From Prauserella alba (GTDB taxonomy: Bacteria; Actinomycetota; Actinomycetes; Mycobacteriales; Pseudonocardiaceae), in the NCBI RefSeq assembly GCF_024171735.1, contig NZ_JAMTCH010000003.1, positions 360,841-424,840 of the forward strand: DNA of 64,000 bases, written 5' to 3'. Each line of letters begins with the position of its first letter. The stretch's first letter is position 1. The translations under genes were made by a program, and so were the position numbers. Below are positions 19,634-29,741 of the stretch, one piece after another. Below the pieces are notes generated by a model, which saw only the letters and a program-made list of their open reading frames with translations, was not told where the DNA came from and searched no databases.

Positions 19634-21250
19634 GTGACCCGCACGGAACCCGCAGGCACCCCGCTCGGCGACGATTTCCACCTGTACGACACGACGCTGC
19701 GCGACGGTGCGCAGCGTGAGGGCATCTCGTACTCGGTCGCCGACAAGATCGCCGTGGCGCGGCACCTCGACGAGCTGGGCGTCGGGTTCATCGAAGGCGG
19801 CTGGCCCGGTGCGATGCCGAAGGACACCGAGTTCTTCGCCCGTGCCGCGGCGGGGGAGTTGCCGCTGAAGCACGCCGCGCTCGTCGCGTTCGGATCGACC
19901 CGGCGCTCGGGTGTGGCGGCCGGTGACGACCCGCAGGTCCGCGCGCTGCTCGACTCGCAGGCGCCGGTGGTCACCCTCGTGGCCAAATCGGACATCCGTC
20001 ACATCGAGCGTGCGTTGCGTGTGGACGTCGACGAAGCATGCGCGATGGTCGCCGACACGGTGAAGTTCCTCGTCGGCGAGGGCAGGCGGGTGTTCCTCGA
20101 CGCGGAGCACTTCTTCGACGGCTACGCCTACGACCCGGACACCGCCCTGCGCGTGCTGGAGGCGGCGGGATCGGCGGGCGCCGACGTCGTCGTCCTGTGC
20201 GACACCAACGGCGGACAGCTGCCGCTGGGTCTCGCCGACACGGTGCGCGAGGTGCGCGAGCGCACCGGGCTGCGCATCGGCATCCACTGCCAGGACGACA
20301 CCTCCTGCGCCGTGGCCAACAGCATCGCCGCGGTGCAGGCGGGCGCGACCCACGTGCAGTGCACCGCCAACGGCTACGGCGAACGCGCGGGCAACGCCGA
20401 CCTGTTCGCCGTCACCGGCAACCTCGTGGCCAAGCTCGGCATGGAGGTCCTGCCGTCAGGGGGAGCCGCCGAGCTGACGCGTGTCTCGCACGCGCTGGCC
20501 GAGATCGCGAACATCGCACCCGACACCCACCAGGCTTACGTCGGGTCGTCGGCCTTCGCCCACAAGGCGGGGCTGCACGCGAGCGCGATCAAAGTGGACC
20601 CGTTGCTGTACAACCACATCGACCCCGCGCTGGTCGGCAACGACATGCGCGTGCTCGTCACGGAGATGGCGGGCAAGGCGAGCCTCGAACTCAAGGGGCA
20701 CGAACTCGGTGTGGACCTGGCGGGCAATCCCCGCGCCCTCAGCAACACGGTCCACAAGGTGAAGGACCTCGAGGCGGGCGGCTGGTCGTTCGAGGCGGCA
20801 GACGCCTCCCTCGAACTCCTGATGCGGCGGGAGATCGCCGGATCGGACGGGCAGGAACCCGTGGGCCCGCCGTTCGCCCTCGAGTCATACCGCGTGGTGC
20901 TCGACCACCGGACCGACGGCGAGATCGTGTCCGAGGCGACCGTGAAGGTCCACGTCGCGGGGGAGCGGGTCATCGCCACCGCCGAGGGCAACGGCCCGGT
21001 CAACGCACTCGACGCCGCCCTGCGCAAAGCGTTGTCGCCGCACCTGGCGTGGCTGGACGAGATGTCGCTGTCGGACTACAAGGTGCGCATCCTCGTCAAC
21101 CGCCAGGGCACCGGCGCGGTCACCCGCGTGCTCGTCGAATCGTCCGACCGCGAGCGTGAATGGACGACCGTCGGCGTGCACGAGAACATCGTCGAGGCCA
21201 GCTGGCTGGCCCTGTGCGACGCACTCGCCCACAAGGCGATGCGCGTGTAA
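19634..21250 (+). CDS. cimA: (R)-citramalate synthase CimA
   Basis: Condenses pyruvate with acetyl-CoA to citramalate, the entry to threonine-independent isoleucine synthesis; LeuCD and LeuB then carry it to 2-oxobutyrate. It is 538 aa, the usual length for the CimA/LeuA2 type. The TIM barrel (1-290) opens with DTTLRDGAQREG (about 16-27), whose Arg-Asp pair is catalytic, and has metal-binding CHCQDDT (about 219) and HVQCTANGYGERAGNADL. The HKAGLH segment (about 312) and a C-terminal regulatory domain (about 390-538) follow. Gly rather than the LeuA pattern around TLRDG...EG supports citramalate over isopropylmalate synthase. GTG 19634 has GAGGAGAC upstream; the attenuator lies at 19446-19550. 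Confidence 0.92.
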   Translation: MTRTEPAGTPLGDDFHLYDTTLRDGAQREGISYSVADKIAVARHLDELGVGFIEGGWPGAMPKDTEFFARAAAGELPLKHAALVAFGSTRRSGVAAGDDPQVRALLDSQAPVVTLVAKSDIRHIERALRVDVDEACAMVADTVKFLVGEGRRVFLDAEHFFDGYAYDPDTALRVLEAAGSAGADVVVLCDTNGGQLPLGLADTVREVRERTGLRIGIHCQDDTSCAVANSIAAVQAGATHVQCTANGYGERAGNADLFAVTGNLVAKLGMEVLPSGGAAELTRVSHALAEIANIAPDTHQAYVGSSAFAHKAGLHASAIKVDPLLYNHIDPALVGNDMRVLVTEMAGKASLELKGHELGVDLAGNPRALSNTVHKVKDLEAGGWSFEAADASLELLMRREIAGSDGQEPVGPPFALESYRVVLDHRTDGEIVSEATVKVHVAGERVIATAEGNGPVNALDAALRKALSPHLAWLDEMSLSDYKVRILVNRQGTGAVTRVLVESSDREREWTTVGVHENIVEASWLALCDALAHKAMRV

Positions 21251-21305
21251 CCGTAGTCCACCCTGGCCTACCACCTCCCCGGCGGAGACGCTCCGCGCCA
21301 CTGTT

Positions 21306-21311
21306 TACGAT
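21306..21311 (+). promoter_or_regulatory. -10 box of the FAH-family gene (leaderless type)
   Basis: TACGAT ends 7 nt before GTG 21319. This supports GTG as start and explains the lack of a Shine-Dalgarno sequence. Confidence 0.55.
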
Positions 21312-21318
21312 GGGGACC

Positions 21319-22095
21319 GTGCGTTTGGCTCGGATTGCTCACCCGGAAGGTGTCGCCTTCGTCTCGGTCGACGGAGACGGCGACAGCAACGACACGATGG
21401 TCTGGGAGATCGCCGACCATCCGTTCGGTAAGCCGAACTACACCGGCAGGAAGTGGCCGCTGGCGGACACCCGCCTGTTGTCGCCGATCCTGCCGACGAA
21501 GGTGATCGCCGTCGGCCGCAACTACGCCGACCACGCGCGGGAGATGGGCAACGAGGTCCCGCCCGAGCCGATGATCTTCCTCAAGCCGTCGACCACCGTC
21601 ATCGGGCCGAACGCGCCGATCCGCAGGCCCAAGCAGTCCGAGCAGGTCGACTTCGAGGGCGAGCTGGCCGTCATCATCGGCCAGCCCGTGAAGAACGTTC
21701 CCGCGGCGCAGGCGGCCCAGGCCGTGCTCGGCTACACGGTCGCCAACGACGTCAGCGCCCGCGACTTCCAGCGCTCGGACGGCCAGTGGGGCCGCGCCAA
21801 GGGATTCGACACGTTCTGCCCGATCGGCCCGTGGATCGAGACCGAACTCGACCCGGCCGACCTGGCCATCCGCACCACGGTCGACGGTGAGACCAAACAG
21901 GACTCGCGCACCTCGGAGCTCGTCCACAAGATCCCCGAACTGATCGAGTTCGTCTCGTCGGTGATGACGCTGCTGCCCGGCGACACGATCCTCACCGGCA
22001 CCCCCGCCGGTGTCGGACCCATCGTCGCGGGGCAGGAGGTGTCCGTCACCGTCGACGGGATCGGCACGCTCACCAACCCCGTCGAGGACGCCTGA
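21319..22095 (+). CDS. fumarylacetoacetate hydrolase family protein
   Basis: A 258-aa FAH-superfamily protein (Rv2993c type). The catalytic domain shows VGRNYADHAREMG (about 65-77), KPSTTVIGPN, the metal-binding Glu-x-Glu in DFEGELAVIIG (about 111-120), NDVSARDFQ, KGFDTFCPIGPW and TGTPAGVGP. Members act as oxaloacetate decarboxylases, acylpyruvate hydrolases or similar; the substrate is not determined here. GTG 21319 is preferred over ATG 21310 because TACGAT lies 7 nt ahead and because VRLARIAHPEG matches the family N-terminus. Placement before gltX matches mycobacteria. It ends 1 nt from the convergent monooxygenase. Confidence 0.9.
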   Translation: MRLARIAHPEGVAFVSVDGDGDSNDTMVWEIADHPFGKPNYTGRKWPLADTRLLSPILPTKVIAVGRNYADHAREMGNEVPPEPMIFLKPSTTVIGPNAPIRRPKQSEQVDFEGELAVIIGQPVKNVPAAQAAQAVLGYTVANDVSARDFQRSDGQWGRAKGFDTFCPIGPWIETELDPADLAIRTTVDGETKQDSRTSELVHKIPELIEFVSSVMTLLPGDTILTGTPAGVGPIVAGQEVSVTVDGIGTLTNPVEDA

Positions 22096-22096
22096 G

Positions 22097-23329
22097 TCAC
22101 GGCGCTCTGCGGGCGAACTCCGGCGCGTGCTCGGGCCGCAGCCCGATGCCGACGAGGTAGGCCGGTACGAGGGACAGTGCCGGAACCCTGCGCAGCAGCC
22201 GCTGGGCGGGTTTCGGCGGACCCAGCCGCCTGCCTTCCACGACGGGAGCCGCCACCATCCGGTGCAGCAGCCGTTGCAGCGTCTGCACCGCGGCCGTCGG
22301 CAGCAGCCTGCGCTTGCGCACCGCGGCCAGTTCCGCAGTCGTCGGGCCACCGCGGCGCAGTGGCCCGGCCAGCAGCCTCGCCGCGGCCACGGCGTCCTGA
22401 ACCGCCAGGTTGATACCGACCCCGCCGATCGGCGACATCGCGTGTGCGGCGTCCCCGATGCACAGCAGCCCCTCGGTGTGCCAGCGCTGCAGCCGGTTGA
22501 GCCGCACGTCGAGGTGTTTGACCTCGTCCATCGACGTCAGTTCGCCCACCCGGTCCGCGAGGTGCGGCACGACGTCGGCGATGTCGCGTCGGAACGCTTC
22601 GACGCCGCGCCCGCGCAGCTCGCCGTCGGTGCCTTTGCGGCCGAGATAGGCGAGCTGGTGGAAGCCCTCGCGCGGGATGTCGAGGACGAACCGGCCGCGG
22701 CGCATCGTGGGCGACAGCGCGGCGGTCGTGTCGTCGGGATCACGGCCGAGTCGGAACCACCAGACGTCGAACGGCACCGGCCATTCCTTCGGTGTCAGGC
22801 CGACCTCGCGCCTGGCGAACGACCAGCGGCCGTCGGCGGCCACGGTTAAGTCGGCGCGCAGCTCGCCGTCGCCATCCTGCCCGCGGTAGCGCACGCCCAC
22901 GACGCGGCCTTCCTCTCGCAGGAGCCCGGTGACCTCGGTGTTCATGCGCAGGGTGAACGACGGCTCGTCGGCGCCGGCCTTCGCGAGCAGGTTCAGCAGG
23001 TCCCACTGCGGCGTGAGTGCGATGTACGGGTGCCGCGTCCAGCGGCCCAGCCTGCGCAGGTCGCCGACGACCACGGAGGTGCCGTCCGCCGCCGGGAAGG
23101 CGATCTCGTACAGCCGGGTGTGCGGCAGGGCCGCGAACTCCCCGCCGAGACCGAGTTCGTCCAGCAGGGTCAGGGTCGACGGGTGGACGGTGTCGCCGCG
23201 GAAGTCGCGGAGGAAGTCGCCGTGCTTCTCCAGCACCGTCACCTCGACACCCGCACGGGCGAGCAGTAATCCGAGCACCATGCCGGCGGGGCCACCGCCG
23301 GCGATGACGCAGTTTCCCGGTGCGGTCAT
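22097..23329 (-). CDS. FAD-dependent aromatic-type monooxygenase
   Basis: A 410-aa group A flavoprotein hydroxylase. The N-terminal GxGxxG FAD motif ([29 protein letters not shown], about 7-35), the DG motif region ([13 protein letters not shown]) and the GD motif ([27 protein letters not shown], about 290) are all present. It is related to PHBH/UbiH-type enzymes; the substrate is unknown. ATG 23329 has GAGGTGG upstream. It is divergent from gltX, and a perfect 8-bp dyad at 23402-23421 lies in the shared region. No dedicated regulator is adjacent. Confidence 0.88.
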   Translation of the reverse strand: MTAPGNCVIAGGGPAGMVLGLLLARAGVEVTVLEKHGDFLRDFRGDTVHPSTLTLLDELGLGGEFAALPHTRLYEIAFPAADGTSVVVGDLRRLGRWTRHPYIALTPQWDLLNLLAKAGADEPSFTLRMNTEVTGLLREEGRVVGVRYRGQDGDGELRADLTVAADGRWSFARREVGLTPKEWPVPFDVWWFRLGRDPDDTTAALSPTMRRGRFVLDIPREGFHQLAYLGRKGTDGELRGRGVEAFRRDIADVVPHLADRVGELTSMDEVKHLDVRLNRLQRWHTEGLLCIGDAAHAMSPIGGVGINLAVQDAVAAARLLAGPLRRGGPTTAELAAVRKRRLLPTAAVQTLQRLLHRMVAAPVVEGRRLGPPKPAQRLLRRVPALSLVPAYLVGIGLRPEHAPEFARRAP

Positions 23330-23401
23330 CACCACCACCTCGATCCGTTCGCCGCGGTCCTTCCGGTGTGCCGGCCGGCACACCAGCAATTCGACGTCTC
23401 G

Positions 23402-23421
23402 TATTCAACGTCTGTTGAATA
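23402..23421. promoter_or_regulatory. AT-rich operator-like dyad upstream of the monooxygenase
   Basis: TATTCAAC (23402-23409) and GTTGAATA (23414-23421) are perfect arms around GTCT. The element is 72 bp upstream of the monooxygenase start and stands out as AT-rich in a GC-rich setting. It resembles sites of TetR/PadR/MarR-type repressors. Confidence 0.6.
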
Positions 23422-23477
23422 ATTCCCAGCATGCGCTCGCGGGCGGCCGAAGTCAACAGCGCTACGCTGGGTGGGCT

Positions 23478-24965
23478 ATGACTGAGAACAAGCCCGCCGC
23501 CGTTCGTGCTCGCTTCTGCCCTTCGCCCACCGGTACGCCGCATGTGGGCCTGATCCGCACCGCGTTGTTCAACTGGGCGTTCGCCCGGCACAACGGCGGA
23601 AAGCTCGTGTTCCGCATCGAGGACACCGACGCCTCACGGGACAGCGAGGAGTCCTACTCGGCGCTGCTGGACGCCCTGCAGTGGCTCGGCATCGACTGGG
23701 ACGAGGGGCCGGGTGTCGGCGGCGAGTACGGTCCGTACCGCCAGAGCGAACGCGCCGACATCTACCGCGACGTCGCCGCGAAACTCCTCGAAGCGGGCGA
23801 ACTGTACGAGGCGTTCTCCACCGGTGAGGAGGCCGCGCAGCGGCGCAGGGACGCCGGGCAGGACCCGCAGCTGGGCTACGACAACCACGACCGCGACCTC
23901 ACCGAGGAGCAGAGGCAGGCCTTCCGCGCCGAAGGCCGCGAACCGGTGTTGCGGTTGCGGATGCCGGACGAGGACCTGTCCTGGAACGACCTCGTGCGCG
24001 GCGAGATCGAGTTCAAGGCGGGCACCATTCCCGACCCGGTGCTGGTCCGCGCCAACGGCGCGCCGCTGTACACCTTGACCAATCCCGTCGACGACGCGCT
24101 GATGCGCATCACCCACGTGCTGCGCGGCGAGGACCTGCTCCCGTCGACGCCGAGGCAGATCGCGCTGTACCAGGCGCTGCAGCGGGTGGGCGTGGCCGAG
24201 TTCGTCCCCGACTTCGGCCACATGCCCTACGTGATGGGCGAGGGCAACAAGAAACTGTCCAAACGAGACCCGCAGTCGAACCTGTTCAACTACCGGGACC
24301 GTGGGTTCATCCCCGAGGGCCTGCTGAACTACCTCGCGCTGCTCGGCTGGTCGATCGCCGACGATCGCGACATCTTCACCGTCGACGAACTGATCGAGGC
24401 GTTCGAGATCACCAAGGTCAGCGCCAACCCCGCGCGGTTCGACCTCAAGAAGGCCGAGTCGATCAACGGCAACCATGTGCGCGCGCTGAGCCACGACGAT
24501 TTCGTCGCACGCGTCACGCCCTACCTCGTCGACGCGGGTGTGCTGCCGGAGCAGCCGTCGGGGGACCAGCAGGCCAAGCTCGCCGCGATCGCCCCGCTCG
24601 TGCAGGAACGCGTCGCGGTGCTGTCCGAGGCCTGCGACCTGCTGCGGTTCCTGTTCGTCGACGAGGCCGAGTTCGCTCCCGAGGAGGCCGCGGCCACGAA
24701 GGCGCTCGGCCCGGACTCCGAACCGGCGTTGCGGGCTGCCATCGAGGCGCTGGAAGGCTTGTCGTCGTGGGCCGCGGCCGACATCGAGCAGGCGCTCAAG
24801 GACGCCCTCGTGGAAGGTCTGGGACTCAAGCCGCGCAAGGCTTTCACGCCCGTGCGCGTCGCTGTGACCGGACGCACGGTGTCACCGCCGCTCTACGAAT
24901 CGATGGAATTGCTCGGCCGTGACGTGTCACTCGGACGGCTGCGCCGGGCATTGCCGGGCAACTGA
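23478..24965 (+). CDS. gltX: glutamyl-tRNA synthetase GltX
   Basis: Class I aminoacyl-tRNA synthetase of 495 aa, charging tRNA-Glu with glutamate. The HIGH motif appears in [12 protein letters not shown] (about 14-25), and the KMSKS loop as KKLSKRD (about 257-263). In actinobacteria lacking GlnRS the enzyme also charges tRNA-Gln, which GatCAB then amidates. The start ATG 23478 has GGGTGGG upstream and TACGCT just before it. tRNA-Gln and tRNA-Glu genes lie 1.1 kb downstream, matching mycobacterial order. Confidence 0.96.
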   Translation: MTENKPAAVRARFCPSPTGTPHVGLIRTALFNWAFARHNGGKLVFRIEDTDASRDSEESYSALLDALQWLGIDWDEGPGVGGEYGPYRQSERADIYRDVAAKLLEAGELYEAFSTGEEAAQRRRDAGQDPQLGYDNHDRDLTEEQRQAFRAEGREPVLRLRMPDEDLSWNDLVRGEIEFKAGTIPDPVLVRANGAPLYTLTNPVDDALMRITHVLRGEDLLPSTPRQIALYQALQRVGVAEFVPDFGHMPYVMGEGNKKLSKRDPQSNLFNYRDRGFIPEGLLNYLALLGWSIADDRDIFTVDELIEAFEITKVSANPARFDLKKAESINGNHVRALSHDDFVARVTPYLVDAGVLPEQPSGDQQAKLAAIAPLVQERVAVLSEACDLLRFLFVDEAEFAPEEAAATKALGPDSEPALRAAIEALEGLSSWAAADIEQALKDALVEGLGLKPRKAFTPVRVAVTGRTVSPPLYESMELLGRDVSLGRLRRALPGN

Positions 24966-25039
24966 GCGTAGACGAGCTGGACCGAAACAGACTCGGCCAT
25001 ATCACCTCGATAGCAGAGTCGGGCTCGCGCAAAAACCCC

Positions 25040-25045
25040 TAGCCT
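25040..25045 (+). promoter_or_regulatory. -10 box of the HAD hydrolase gene (leaderless type)
   Basis: TAGCCT ends 7 nt before GTG 25053; no ribosome site is present between them. Confidence 0.55.
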
Positions 25046-25052
25046 CGCGTGA

Positions 25053-25892
25053 GTGGCTTTTGCGCTTGGCTCCCCGACAGCTCCGCAATCCGTCGCCGAC
25101 GCCGATCGCGACGACGTCGATGTCTGGGCACCGCCCGAACTCCGGGTCGTGTGCCTGGACATCGACGACACGCTGATCGACTTCACGGCGACGGGCAAGC
25201 GCACGCTGGCCGTCCTGACCGGACGCGGCGACATCTGGGACGAATGGGAACGCGTCACCGATGACCACGTCGCGCGCGTCGTCGCGGGTGAGCTCGATTA
25301 CGCCGACATGCACGTGTGGCGCAGTCACGCGTTCCTGCGCGGGCTCGGCATGGACGTCGATCTCGCCGACGTGGCCGCGTTCGAAACCCGCCGAAAGGCG
25401 TTGCTGAACCGCTCGTGGCGGCTCTTCGACGACGTCGTGCCGTGTCTCGAATGGCTCGCCGCCGCAGGCGTGCAACTGGCCGCCGTGACGAACGCCTCCG
25501 GCGGCCACCAGCGCGACAAGCTCGCCGCGCTCGGTCTGGCCCGGTTCTTCGACCACGTCGCCATCGCGGGAGAGCTCGGCGTCGCCAAACCCGACCCCGC
25601 GATGTTCCAGTCCGTGTGCCTCCAACTCGGCTGCGATCCACGGGAGGCCGTGCACCTCGGGGACAAGTTCACCACCGACGCCGTCGGTGCGCGTGACGCC
25701 GGTCTCACCGGAATCTGGCTCCACCGCGAGCCGGAAGGCACGGCCGGAAACGGGCGAGGTGCGCCCGCCGACGCCGATGACGCCGTCCGCGGTGGAGCGC
25801 CCGCCGACGTCCACGTCCTCACCACACTCGCCGCGCTGCCCGAGCTGCTGGTGTCCGAGTTCGTGCGCGTCGGCGTCCCCGCGCCCCGCTGA
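25053..25892 (+). CDS. HAD family hydrolase
   Basis: A 279-aa haloacid-dehalogenase-type hydrolase. Motif I is LDIDDTLIDF (about 35-44) with the nucleophilic Asp, motif II is AVTNASGG (about 148), the motif III Lys is in GVAKPDPAMF (about 177), and motif IV is HLGDKFTTDAVGARDAG (about 199). A helical cap is inserted after motif I. Substrates are typically phosphoesters; this one is unknown. It begins with GTG 25053 after a TAGCCT box 7 nt away. It lies between gltX and the tRNA genes. Confidence 0.88.
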   Translation: MAFALGSPTAPQSVADADRDDVDVWAPPELRVVCLDIDDTLIDFTATGKRTLAVLTGRGDIWDEWERVTDDHVARVVAGELDYADMHVWRSHAFLRGLGMDVDLADVAAFETRRKALLNRSWRLFDDVVPCLEWLAAAGVQLAAVTNASGGHQRDKLAALGLARFFDHVAIAGELGVAKPDPAMFQSVCLQLGCDPREAVHLGDKFTTDAVGARDAGLTGIWLHREPEGTAGNGRGAPADADDAVRGGAPADVHVLTTLAALPELLVSEFVRVGVPAPR

Positions 25893-26062
25893 GGGCGGCC
25901 TCGCGCGCAATACCTGCGACAACAGGGGAGTCGGCCGACGAAACGGGCCCCGGCTGCAAGCGGCCACAGAGCGTGGTCTATGCTTTCTTCAACAACGCGA
26001 TACGGACCGGGACGGGCCTGGTGAACGGCAGTGATCCAGAACGGCTCGGACAACGTATCCGT

Positions 26063-26134
26063 TGGGGTATGGTGTAATCGGCAGCACGACTGATTCTGGT
26101 TCAGTTAGTCTAGGTTCGAGTCCTGGTACCCCAG
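26063..26134 (+). tRNA. tRNA-Gln (CTG anticodon)
   Basis: A 72-nt cloverleaf: acceptor TGGGGTA (26063-26069) pairs with TACCCCA (26127-26133), discriminator G at 26134, anticodon stem ACTGA/TCAGT with loop TTCTGGT and anticodon CTG at 26096-26098, and T-arm GGTTCGAGTCC. CCA is not encoded. It decodes CAG. Confidence 0.95.
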
Positions 26135-26187
26135 CTGCGAAGCGAACAAGCCGCTCTGGTAAGTTCTCTTCCAACATAAAAGAACAA

Positions 26188-26260
26188 GCCCCCGTCGTCT
26201 AGCGGCCTAGGACGCCGGCCTCTCACGCCGGTAGCGTGGGTTCGAATCCCATCGGGGGTA
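26188..26260 (+). tRNA. tRNA-Glu (CTC anticodon)
   Basis: A 73-nt cloverleaf: acceptor GCCCCCG (26188-26194) with CGGGGGT (26253-26259), discriminator A, anticodon stem CCGGC/GCCGG with loop CTCTCAC and anticodon CTC at 26222-26224, and T-arm GGGTTCGAATCCC. CCA is not encoded. It is 53 nt after tRNA-Gln, probably in one transcript. Confidence 0.96.
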
Positions 26261-26275
26261 CGAGAAAAACGGGAG

Positions 26276-26309
26276 AGCCCTATCTGCGGAAAGCGCAGAT
26301 AGGGCTTTT
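26276..26309 (+). terminator. terminator of the tRNA-Gln/tRNA-Glu unit
   Basis: AGCCCTATCTGCG (26276-26288) pairs perfectly with CGCAGATAGGGCT (26294-26306) around GAAAG and is followed by TTT. It is 16 nt after tRNA-Glu. Confidence 0.9.
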
Positions 26310-26536
26310 CTCGTTGTGTCTTGTGGGGGCGCAGCCCCCACACCCCCAGCCCGGCGGGCTCCGCCTCCGGACCCCCTGCCTGTGGTTGCGTGGCGTTCGT
26401 GGGTTGCGTGGGGTGAGTGGGTCGGCCGTGTTCGCTGGCGCTCACCGGCCTCGCTCGGGTGGGGGCGTCGACCTCGGTGCGCTTCGGTCGACGGTTCGCT
26501 GACGCTCACCGGGTTCCGTGGGTGCGGTTCGCGGGG
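26310..26536. other. non-coding GC-rich spacer with hairpins
   Basis: No gene. A perfect 9-bp hairpin (TGTGGGGGC 26322-26330, GCCCCCACA 26334-26342) is followed by imperfect repeats of GCTCACCGG, TCGACC and GGTGCGG types. The sequence style matches non-coding debris often found beside actinomycete tRNA genes. No att site or integrase is visible. Confidence 0.45.
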
Positions 26537-27256
26537 TCAGAGGCGTTCCTGGAGGCCTTCCGCGGCGTCGAGGAGGTCGCTCGCCCAGCGAGCGCCGGGT
26601 TTGCGGCCGATCCGGTCCACCGGACCCGACACCGACACCGCCGCCACGACAGCACCCGACGAATCCCGCACCGGTGCCGACACACTCGCCACCCCCGGCT
26701 CCCGTTCGGCGACGCTCTGCGCCCAGCCGCGACGCCGGACCTCCAGCAGTGTCCGCTCGCCGAACACCGCGTCGGCGAGAATCGCCTGCTGCGTATGGGT
26801 GTCCGCCCACGCGGTCAGCACCTTCGCCCCGGACCCCGCCGTCATCGGCAGCCGCGACCCGATCGGCACCGTGTCCCGCAGTCCGCTCGGCGGCTCCGCC
26901 GACGCCACGCACACCCGCTGTACCCCGTCGCGGCGGTACACCTGCACGCTCTCACCCGTCATGTCCCGCAATTTGGGCAACACGACCGCCGCCGCATCCA
27001 GCAGTGGATCCGCGGTGCCCCCCGACAACTCCGCCAACGCAGCACCGGGACGCCACCGGCCGTCGGGGCCGCGCCGCAGCAGCCGATGCACCTCGAGTCC
27101 CACCGCCAGCCGGTGCGCCGTCGCCCGCGGCAGCCCCGTCTCGGCGCACAACTCCGCCAAACCACACGGCTGCTGTGCCGCCGCCTGCAACACGGCGATG
27201 GCCTTGTCCAAGACACCGATACCGCTCTGCTGAGCCTCAGAGTTATGCTGTCCCAC
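26537..27256 (-). CDS. IclR family regulator of leuCD (NdgR/LtbR type)
   Basis: A 239-aa IclR-type regulator: N-terminal winged HTH (about 13-75; [29 protein letters not shown]) and a C-terminal effector-binding domain with [13 protein letters not shown] and an [23 protein letters not shown] segment. It is divergent from leuCD, as are Rv2989 in M. tuberculosis, LtbR in Corynebacterium and NdgR in Streptomyces, which control leuCD and other amino-acid genes. GTG 27256 lies 6 nt after TAGTAT, so its mRNA is probably leaderless. Three 16-bp repeats at 27280-27327 are candidate binding sites. Confidence 0.92.
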   Translation of the reverse strand: MGQHNSEAQQSGIGVLDKAIAVLQAAAQQPCGLAELCAETGLPRATAHRLAVGLEVHRLLRRGPDGRWRPGAALAELSGGTADPLLDAAAVVLPKLRDMTGESVQVYRRDGVQRVCVASAEPPSGLRDTVPIGSRLPMTAGSGAKVLTAWADTHTQQAILADAVFGERTLLEVRRRGWAQSVAEREPGVASVSAPVRDSSGAVVAAVSVSGPVDRIGRKPGARWASDLLDAAEGLQERL

Positions 27257-27262
27257 ACAGCG

Positions 27263-27268
27263 ATACTA
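27263..27268 (-). promoter_or_regulatory. -10 box of the IclR gene (leaderless type)
   Basis: TAGTAT on the minus strand ends 6 nt before GTG 27256. Confidence 0.55.
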
Positions 27269-27279
27269 CAATCCCGAAG

Positions 27280-27327
27280 TCTGGGACGTCCAGGATTTGG
27301 GACACTCCAGAGTTCGGAACGCTCCGG
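27280..27327. promoter_or_regulatory. three tandem 16-bp IclR-operator-like repeats upstream of leuC
   Basis: TCTGGGACGTCCAGGA (27280-27295), TTTGGGACACTCCAGA (27296-27311) and GTTCGGAACGCTCCGG (27312-27327) follow each other without spacers. Each is an imperfect dyad around GGAC..TCC. They lie between the divergent IclR and leuC genes. Confidence 0.65.
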
Positions 27328-27398
27328 GCGCTCGCGCCCGGCCGACCCACCACAGTTCCCGGGAAGACACTTCCCAGCGACGTTCAGGAGGAGCCCTG

Positions 27399-28811
<1,413 letters not shown>

Positions 28812-28883
28812 TCCACCACCGCTTCACACCGATCGCACACGAGCGATCGCACATGACCGATCGCACAACGGGAGTCACCCCTC

Positions 28884-29489
28884 ATGGAACCGATCACCGA
28901 GCACACCGGCATCGGCGTGCCGCTGCGCAGGTCCAACGTGGACACCGACCAGATCATCCCCGCCGTCTACCTCAAGCGCGTGAGCCGTACCGGCTTCGAG
29001 GACGGCCTGTTCGCCGCCTGGCGCGGTGACGAGCAGTTCGTGCTCAACGTCGAGCCGTTCGACCGGGGCACCGTGCTCGTCGCGGGTCCCGATTTCGGCA
29101 CCGGCTCCTCCCGGGAGCACGCCGTGTGGGCGCTGATGAACTACGGCTTCCGCGTGGTCATCTCGTCGCGCTTCGCCGACATCTTCCGCGGCAACGCGGG
29201 CAAGCAGGGCCTCGTGGCCGCCCAGTGCTCGCCCGACGACGTCGAACTGCTGTGGAAGATCCTCGAGAACGACCCCGGCACGGAGGTCACTGTGGACCTT
29301 GCGGAGAAGACCGTGCGGGCCAAGGACTTCAGTGCGCCCTTCGAGATCGACGACTACACGCGCTGGCGGCTGATGGAGGGGCTCGACGACATCGCGCTGA
29401 CGCTGCGCCACGCGGATGACATCGCCGAGTTCGAACGAGGCAGGCCGGCCCACAAGCCGGTCACGCTTCCGGCCGCACAGTCGCAGTAG
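28884..29489 (+). CDS. leuD: 3-isopropylmalate dehydratase small subunit LeuD
   Basis: A 201-aa swivel-domain subunit that pairs with LeuC. Family motifs: [16 protein letters not shown] (about 13-28), [17 protein letters not shown] (about 69-85) for substrate binding, and [17 protein letters not shown] (about 93-109). Length is normal. It ends the leuCD operon and is followed by two hairpins before hupB. Confidence 0.96.
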   Translation: MEPITEHTGIGVPLRRSNVDTDQIIPAVYLKRVSRTGFEDGLFAAWRGDEQFVLNVEPFDRGTVLVAGPDFGTGSSREHAVWALMNYGFRVVISSRFADIFRGNAGKQGLVAAQCSPDDVELLWKILENDPGTEVTVDLAEKTVRAKDFSAPFEIDDYTRWRLMEGLDDIALTLRHADDIAEFERGRPAHKPVTLPAAQSQ

Positions 29490-29517
29490 GCCCCGGACCT
29501 CCCAGGAGAACCTCGAA

Positions 29518-29624
29518 GATTCCCTGTTCAGCAAGGGAATCCGGCCCGGCCCACCGGTCGGCATCCGACACCAGACGACGCGCGAGTCACCCGGGTGCGA
29601 TCGCCGCTCATCGGCGGCGATCGC
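29518..29624 (+). terminator. two hairpins after leuD
   Basis: GATTCCCT (29518-29525) pairs with AGGGAATC (29534-29541), and GCGATCGCCG (29597-29606) pairs with CGGCGATCGC (29615-29624). Neither has a T-tract. They separate leuCD from hupB. Confidence 0.55.
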
Positions 29625-29654
29625 CCATCCGGTAAGGGAAAAATCCGCGTGCCG

Positions 29655-29682
29655 TTTGGAAATTGTGCTGCGTAGGTAATAC
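29655..29682 (+). promoter_or_regulatory. hupB promoter
   Basis: TTTGGA (29655-29660) and TAATAC (29677-29682) are 16 bp apart. It is one of the better -10 boxes in the window. The predicted leader is about 50 nt and carries GGAGGACTGG before the ATG. Confidence 0.6.
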
Positions 29683-29741
29683 CGTGTGCGCATGTCGGCC
29701 GGTGTGGCCGGGTAACACGTAGTTCTTCATGGAGGACTGGA

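Noticed and set aside
26310-26536. tRNA-associated integration site
   Set aside because: No integrase and no repeat of the tRNA 3' end; only hairpins and degenerate repeats are visible.
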